Assembly: GCA_031266095.1 (NCBI GenBank) | Contig: JAISBR010000198.1 | Span: forward strand, 1 to 17,863 | From: Treponema sp. | GTDB taxonomy: Bacteria > Spirochaetota > Spirochaetia > Treponematales > Breznakiellaceae | Direction: 5' to 3' | DNA length: 17,863 bases | Shown: piece after piece, positions 14,151 to 17,863 of the stretch | How positions within the stretch are numbered: the first letter of the stretch is position 1 | How the letters are laid out: the number at the start of each line of letters is the position of its first letter | Notes under the pieces: generated by a model | The model's input: the letters and a program-made list of their open reading frames with translations, nothing else | What the model was told of the DNA's origin: nothing | The model's database searches: none | Translations under genes and position numbers: made by a program

Positions 14151-15689
14151 CTAACGTGAAAGCAGTTCCAGTGCCCGCTCTGCCCGCGCCAGCGAACGCT
14201 CCGCGCCCAGGATGCGCAGAGAGCCGAACAGGGGGGGGCTGACCCGCGCCCCGGTAATGGCCACCCGCAGAGGCATCATCAAATCACCGAGTTTGACGGC
14301 GTTCTTTTCGGCCTGCTCCTTGATGAATTTCTCAGCCGCCTCGTCATCCGCCGCTTCCACCAGGGGCCGCAGCAGGTCCCGGCCCAGCCGTAAAAGTTCA
14401 ACCGTGCGGGCAAGATCCGCCTTTTTGGGGATAAATTCTTCTGCGGCGGGCATCGGAGGCTCATGGAAAAGATAGGCGATCTTTTCAGGGGCCTCATGGA
14501 GAAATGAAAGCCGCTCCCTTATAAGGCTTATGGCCTTGGTGAAAATACGCCGCTGTTCCGTCCCCGGCTCCGCAGGAGACGCTGGCTCCGCAGGAGACGC
14601 CGGCGGCCCGCCGTCGCCCGCGCCGAAAAGCCCCGCGTCTACCGCATAGGGCAGGCAGAGAGCGGCAAGCTCCTCGTCACTTTTCATCCTGATGTGCTGG
14701 CCGTTGTACCATTCCAGTTTTTTATAATCGAAAATCGCCGGCGCCTTGTTGAGCTTGTCCAGGCTGAACCGCTCCTCAAGTTCCCGCAGAGTGTAAATAT
14801 CTTTCCCTTCCTCATAGGAAGCGCCCAGAAGGGCCACATAGTTGATCAGCGCCTCGCTCAGGCAGCCCTGGCGGCGGAATTCGTCGATGCTGGTCGCCCC
14901 GTGACGCTTGCTGAGTTTTTTGCCGTCCTGGCCCATCACCATGGGGAGGTGACAAAATTCGGGAAGGTTCCAGCCGAAACTTTGATACATGATCACATGG
15001 AGGGGAGTGGAAGAGAGCCACTCCTGGGCCCGAAGCACATGACTTATCTCCATCAGATGATCGTCTACCACATTGGCCAGGTGGTAGGTGGGAAAACCGT
15101 CTGATTTCAAGAGTACCGGATCGGGATTGACGTCATCGTTCTTCCATTCGATGTCGCCTAAAAGGTGATCCCTGAATTGGGTGGTTTCCCCCAGGGGAAT
15201 TTTCAGCCTGATAGTGTGGGCCTCACCTGCGGCGGCCCGTTTGGCGGCCTCTTCAGGGGGAATGTCCCGGCAGCGGCGGTCATAACCGGTCTCATGAGAA
15301 TCTCCGTTTTTTCCGGAATGGGCCGCTTCCCGTTCCCGGCGGACATTCTCAAGGCGCTCAGATGTACAGAAACAGTAATAGGCCCTGCCCCGGTTTACCA
15401 GTTCACCGGCGTACTGCCGATAGAGGGCTGTCCGCTCGGACTGCACGTAGGGCGATGCGGGACCGCCCGCGTCAGGCCCCTCATCCCATTTTATTCCCAG
15501 CCAGGAAAAGGTATCGTAGAGGTTTTGTGTATAACGCTCGTCATAGCGGGTACGGTCGGTATCTTCCAGGCGGAGGATGAACTTTCCTCCCCGTGAGCGG
15601 GCGAAAAGGTAATTGAAAAGGGCGGTCCTGATACCGCCGATATGCTGCAATCCGGTGGGGGAGGGCGCATAGCGATCTCGAATTTCCAT
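14151..15689 (-). CDS. gltX: Glutamyl-tRNA synthetase
   Basis: The 512-residue class I aminoacyl-tRNA synthetase charges tRNA-Glu with glutamate. Signature residues are the HIGH-type site GLQHIGG (His16), LEDTD (41-45), the zinc set Cys106, Cys108, Tyr136, Cys140 (YYCFC and YDRRC), and the KMSKS-type KKLSKRH (257-263). The C-terminal anticodon-binding region is present. Residues about 357-377 are a Gly/Ala/Ser/Pro linker with a duplicated SPAEPA. The start at 15689 lacks an SD and a promoter ends 7 nt upstream. Whether it is discriminating or also charges tRNA-Gln cannot be told from sequence alone. Confidence 0.95.
   Translation of the reverse strand: MEIRDRYAPSPTGLQHIGGIRTALFNYLFARSRGGKFILRLEDTDRTRYDERYTQNLYDTFSWLGIKWDEGPDAGGPASPYVQSERTALYRQYAGELVNRGRAYYCFCTSERLENVRREREAAHSGKNGDSHETGYDRRCRDIPPEEAAKRAAAGEAHTIRLKIPLGETTQFRDHLLGDIEWKNDDVNPDPVLLKSDGFPTYHLANVVDDHLMEISHVLRAQEWLSSTPLHVIMYQSFGWNLPEFCHLPMVMGQDGKKLSKRHGATSIDEFRRQGCLSEALINYVALLGASYEEGKDIYTLRELEERFSLDKLNKAPAIFDYKKLEWYNGQHIRMKSDEELAALCLPYAVDAGLFGAGDGGPPASPAEPASPAEPGTEQRRIFTKAISLIRERLSFLHEAPEKIAYLFHEPPMPAAEEFIPKKADLARTVELLRLGRDLLRPLVEAADDEAAEKFIKEQAEKNAVKLGDLMMPLRVAITGARVSPPLFGSLRILGAERSLARAERALELLSR
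14566..14601 (-). repeat. 18-bp tandem duplication in gltX linker
   Basis: Two adjacent copies of an 18-mer (14566-14583 and 14584-14601) differ at one base. They encode repeated SPAEPA in a linker between the catalytic and anticodon-binding parts, and keep the frame. Confidence 0.85.
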
Positions 15690-15696
15690 AACTTTT

Positions 15697-15725
15697 ACTA
15701 TATCCTAAGACTCAGCCGCTGACAA
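15697..15725 (-). promoter_or_regulatory. Promoter ending 7 nt before gltX, with an inverted repeat in the spacer
   Basis: On the minus strand TTGTCA (15720-15725) and TATAGT (15697-15702) have a 17-bp spacer, and 7 nt separate the -10 from the ATG at 15689. The perfect inverted repeat TCAGC-C-GCTGA (15712-15722) overlaps the -35 and spacer and could be an operator. No SD is present. Confidence 0.6.
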
Positions 15726-15765
15726 TGTACAGTGTTCGTCCGCGGCAAATTTCACAGGAGGAATC

Positions 15766-17217
15766 ATGGCAAAGGAAGCGAAAACTGCGGGACAGAAACT
15801 GGCGGACAAACTTTGTTTCAATACTAAAAACTGTTGGGAAGGCCTGACGGCGAAAGAGGAAAAAGAAGTGGAGGAATTCGCTGAGGCATACAAGCTGTTT
15901 TTGGATATCGGCAAGACCGAGCGGGAATGTGTTACCGCCGCCCTGAAACTGCTTAGGAAATATAACTTCGTTGATATCGAAACTGTGGAAGGCCGAAAGC
16001 TCAAAACCGGGATGCGGGTCTTTCAGAATGTCCGGGATAAGGCCCTGATTTTTGCGGTGATAGGAAAGCGGCCCCTTACCGAAGGCTGTAATATCCTCGG
16101 GGCCCATATCGATTCGCCCCGGCTTGACCTTAAACAGAATCCTCTCTATGAGGACAGCGATCTGGCCCTCCTTGACACCCACTACTATGGGGGCATCAAA
16201 AAATACCAGTGGACCGCCATTCCCCTCTCTATGCATGGCCTCTTCATTACGGAAGAAGGGAAAAAGGTCGAAGTGAATATCGGTGAGGAACCCGATGATC
16301 CGATATTTACGATTACCGATCTCCTGCCCCATCTGGCCCGGGAGCAGATGCAGAAGAAGGCTTCCGAAGCGGTGGAAGCTGAGGACCTGGATGTACTTGT
16401 GGGTTCCCGGCCGTATAATGATAAAGAGGTCAAGGAAAAGGTCAAGCTCCGCCTGCTCTCTCTGTTATACGAAAGATTCGGTGTCAGAGAACAGGAGTTC
16501 GCCAGCGCCGAGATCGAATTTGTTCCCGCGTTCCGGGCGCGGGACCTTGGCCTTGACCGAAGCATGATCGGCGCATACGGCCACGATGACCGCTGCTGCG
16601 CCTGGCCCGTACTCAAGGCCCTCGCGGACATCTCCCCGGGAAAAGATCATCCCGCGAAAACAGCGGTCTGTTATTTGTCCGACAAAGAAGAGATCGGCTC
16701 TCAGGGAAACACCGGCGCGCAGTCAAACGGCTTTGAAAATTTTATGGCCGTCCTTTGCGCCGGCGGCGGGGCGGGGACCGAGGCGGAACTTCGCCGCTGT
16801 CTCTCCCGCTCGGTAATGCTCTCCGCCGATGTGAGCGCCGCTTTTGATCCTACCTATGCCGCCGTTTTTGACAAGAAGAACGCCGCGTTTCTGGGGAAGG
16901 GGCTGGTACTGACCAAGTACACCGGCTCAGGGGGCAAATACGGCGCCAGTGATGCCAACGCAGAATTCTGCGCCAAAGTACAGTCCCTCATGAACCGCAA
17001 CAACATAAATTGGCAGTTCGGAGAACTGGGCAAGGTGGACAAGGGCGGGGGAGGGACTATTGCTCTTCATGCCGCCAACCTGGGTATTGAGGTACTGGAC
17101 TGCGGCATTCCGGTACTCTCCATGCATTCGCCTTTTGAAGTGATCAGCAAGATAGATCTGTATACGGCCTATCGGGGATATATCGCGTTTTTAGGGGAAG
17201 AGTTTGTTCTTTCCTGA
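15766..17217 (+). CDS. M18-family aminopeptidase (aspartyl-type)
   Basis: The 483-residue cytoplasmic enzyme should remove N-terminal residues, often acidic ones, using two metal ions, and form dodecamers as known for M18. Metal and catalytic residues visible are His114 and Asp116 (GAHIDSPRL), Asp274/275 (YGHDDRC), Glu308/Glu309 (DKEEIGSQGNTGAQS), Asp355 (SADVSAAFDP) and His454 (SMHSPFE). The start at 15766 has AGGAGG 4 nt upstream. It is divergent from gltX, sharing a 76-bp intergenic space. A hairpin follows its stop. Length is normal for the family. Confidence 0.95.
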   Translation: MAKEAKTAGQKLADKLCFNTKNCWEGLTAKEEKEVEEFAEAYKLFLDIGKTERECVTAALKLLRKYNFVDIETVEGRKLKTGMRVFQNVRDKALIFAVIGKRPLTEGCNILGAHIDSPRLDLKQNPLYEDSDLALLDTHYYGGIKKYQWTAIPLSMHGLFITEEGKKVEVNIGEEPDDPIFTITDLLPHLAREQMQKKASEAVEAEDLDVLVGSRPYNDKEVKEKVKLRLLSLLYERFGVREQEFASAEIEFVPAFRARDLGLDRSMIGAYGHDDRCCAWPVLKALADISPGKDHPAKTAVCYLSDKEEIGSQGNTGAQSNGFENFMAVLCAGGGAGTEAELRRCLSRSVMLSADVSAAFDPTYAAVFDKKNAAFLGKGLVLTKYTGSGGKYGASDANAEFCAKVQSLMNRNNINWQFGELGKVDKGGGGTIALHAANLGIEVLDCGIPVLSMHSPFEVISKIDLYTAYRGYIAFLGEEFVLS

Positions 17218-17285
17218 GCATAAAGGCTGAGTTATGCGATTGGTTTTTGAACAGGTTGGAGATTGTCTAAATTTTCCATAATGAG

Positions 17286-17315
17286 GCTTTCCCAAAACTT
17301 CAGTTTTGGGAAAGC
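17286..17315. repeat. Perfect 14-bp hairpin after the M18 gene
   Basis: GCTTTCCCAAAACT (17286-17299) and AGTTTTGGGAAAGC (17302-17315) are exact inverted repeats, effective loop TTCA. It is the third member of the AAAACT/AGTTTT family in the window. It may end the M18 transcript although no T-tract follows. It also abuts the left end of the IS fragment. Confidence 0.6.
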
Positions 17316-17351
17316 AATCACTGCTGTCCGGTTTAAATGAGGGAAAACAAA

Positions 17352-17428
17352 ATAGCTTGTATTTCGATCTTTTAAATGGTATAACGAAATTGGCATAACT
17401 CTATATACCAGAAGGAAATACAAGCTAT
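17352..17428 (+). promoter_or_regulatory. Hairpin that buries the transposase start codon
   Basis: ATAGCTTGTATTTC (17352-17365) and GAAATACAAGCTAT (17415-17428) are a perfect 14-bp inverted repeat. The right arm covers the A and T of the ATG and touches the GAAGG SD. Only RNA starting upstream of 17352 can fold it, which would block translation of read-through transcripts. Confidence 0.75.
17357..17385 (+). promoter_or_regulatory. Putative transposase promoter inside the IS end
   Basis: TTGTAT (17357-17362) and TATAAC (17380-17385, 5 of 6) are separated by 17 bp. Transcription would begin near 17392, beyond the left arm of the start-codon hairpin but before the right arm. So only this promoter would give unfolded, translatable RNA. 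Confidence 0.5.
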
Positions 17429-17654
17429 GACCAAGTATACCACAGTATTTGCCGGTTTGTTAAGACATCTGAGCAGATCCGATTTTGAAAAGGCCGTAAA
17501 GAGCCATCAGGCGGACAAGGAAGTGAGAACCCTTTCAACCTTTGATTGGAAGGCGATGGTCCATACCCCGGAGCTTGTTCCGGAAATTTGTAACACTTTA
17601 GAATGTTGTAAAACGATCTTCGTATCAGGGTATGGACCATCGCCAGTACAATAA
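17427..17654 (+). pseudogene. Truncated IS4-family transposase (DUF4372 N-terminus)
   Basis: The first about 42 residues, from MTKYTTVFAGLLRHLSRS to VRTLSTFDWKAM, resemble the N-terminal DUF4372 helical domain of IS4-type transposases. After about 17551 the frame enters unrelated DNA, part of a 17-bp inverted repeat, and ends at a TAA at 17652, 75 codons in all. The DDE catalytic domain is missing, so it cannot be active. GAAGG (17411-17415) is the SD, at a long 11-nt spacing. Confidence 0.7.
17552..17644. repeat. 93-bp element with perfect 17-bp inverted ends
   Basis: GGCGATGGTCCATACCC (17552-17568) and GGGTATGGACCATCGCC (17628-17644) are exact inverted repeats around 59 bp. The interior holds smaller hairpins such as CCGGA-GCTTGT-TCCGG (about 17568-17583). 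A related AGGAGCTTGCTCCT core recurs in the terminator at 17676. It joins directly to the broken transposase frame. Confidence 0.75.
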
Positions 17655-17675
17655 ATTTCCTCTCCAACGAAGATA

Positions 17676-17708
17676 CCCAGGAGCTTGCTCCTGGGTTCTT
17701 CATTTTTT
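17676..17708 (+). terminator. Intrinsic terminator after the IS remnant
   Basis: CCCAGGAG-CTTG-CTCCTGGG (17676-17695) is a perfect stem-loop, followed by TTCTTCA and six T residues ending at 17708. It would stop plus-strand transcripts from the IS region. Confidence 0.6.
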
Positions 17709-17742
17709 CAAACAGGTGGTTTACGGGCAGCTTTCAGGATGT

Positions 17743-17760
17743 TTCGGACTAAAGTCCGAA
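17743..17760. other. Hairpin TTCGGACT/AGTCCGAA
   Basis: A perfect 8-bp inverted repeat with AA between the arms (effective loop TAAA). It would lie in the 5' part of RNA made by the leftward promoter at 17804-17832. No gene is recognised between 17655 and the window end. Confidence 0.5.
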
Positions 17761-17803
17761 GCGTCCGGGAGATAGAAAACTCCCTTCTGGCCAACAGTTC
17801 AAA

Positions 17804-17832
17804 ATTATACCACGCCGGCTTACCCCTGTTAA
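17804..17832 (-). promoter_or_regulatory. Strong leftward promoter with extended -10
   Basis: On the minus strand TTAACA (17827-17832, 5 of 6) and a perfect TATAAT (17804-17809) have a 17-bp spacer, with TG one base before the -10. This is the best consensus promoter in the window. Transcription would run left from near 17797 through several hairpins. No convincing gene lies in its path, so it may drive a small RNA or be left over from a rearrangement. Confidence 0.6.
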
Positions 17833-17863
17833 AACATTCCACGTTCTGCGACGCTATGGAAAA

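Larger units (their letters stand above)
17321..17551 (+). mobile_element. 5' remnant of an IS4-type insertion sequence
   Basis: The fragment contains a possible left end (CTGCTGTCCGGTTTAAATG at 17321), its own promoter, a start-codon hairpin and about 42 codons of a DUF4372-type transposase. The catalytic part is absent. The left boundary is inferred from position beside a hairpin and from the composition change; no target duplication can be assigned because the right end is missing. Confidence 0.55.

Noticed and set aside
17425..17703. A 92-codon minus-strand ORF beginning MKNPGASSW
   Set aside because: It runs through the terminator hairpin, the inverted repeat and antisense to the transposase, without an SD or recognisable domain.

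Overview
The window looks like a chromosomal segment of a GC-rich Treponema-type spirochete, perhaps of the termite-gut group. This is inferred from gene content: a separate topoisomerase IV pair with a short ParC, a HAMP/guanylate-cyclase-type adenylate cyclase, a relaxed spirochaetal lipobox, a FN3 plus beta-helix surface lipoprotein, and many intergenic hairpins. No rRNA or tRNA gene was recognised.

Left edge (1-760): the first codons of an IS1595-like transposase run off the window on the minus strand. A long non-coding stretch follows. It holds a 24-base poly-C tract, three small GC hairpins, a terminator-like hairpin, a 30-codon ORF with a good Shine-Dalgarno (SD) site, eight 23-bp hairpin-forming tandem repeats, and two strong hairpins just before the SD of the next gene. 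This reads as a candidate regulatory or phase-variable leader for the large lipoprotein gene at 761-2932, which ends in stacked hairpins and an intrinsic terminator.

A MATE efflux gene (3129-4475, minus) is convergent with the lipoprotein gene. A plus-strand cluster (4828-12068) then carries a cytoplasmic coiled-coil protein, parE, a DinB-fold gene, parC, and a membrane-anchored coiled-coil protein overlapping parC by 11 nt. Two of its five genes are topoisomerase IV subunits, so the coiled-coil neighbours are candidates for chromosome decatenation or envelope functions.

Convergent to that cluster is a membrane adenylate cyclase (12116-13798, minus), divergent from a small CxxC protein (13888-14118). 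Then come glutamyl-tRNA synthetase (14151-15689, minus) and a divergent M18 aminopeptidase (15766-17217). The right edge holds the 5' end of a degraded IS4-type element whose start codon lies in a hairpin, a 17-bp inverted repeat, a terminator, and a strong leftward promoter with no obvious gene.

The most notable pattern: four genes without an SD (4828, parC, the cyclase, gltX) each have a sigma70-like promoter with a 17-bp spacer whose -10 box ends only 6-7 nt before the start codon. They may be transcribed as leaderless mRNAs. Genes with strong SD sites (lipoprotein, parE, dinB, the CxxC protein, M18 peptidase) do not show this.
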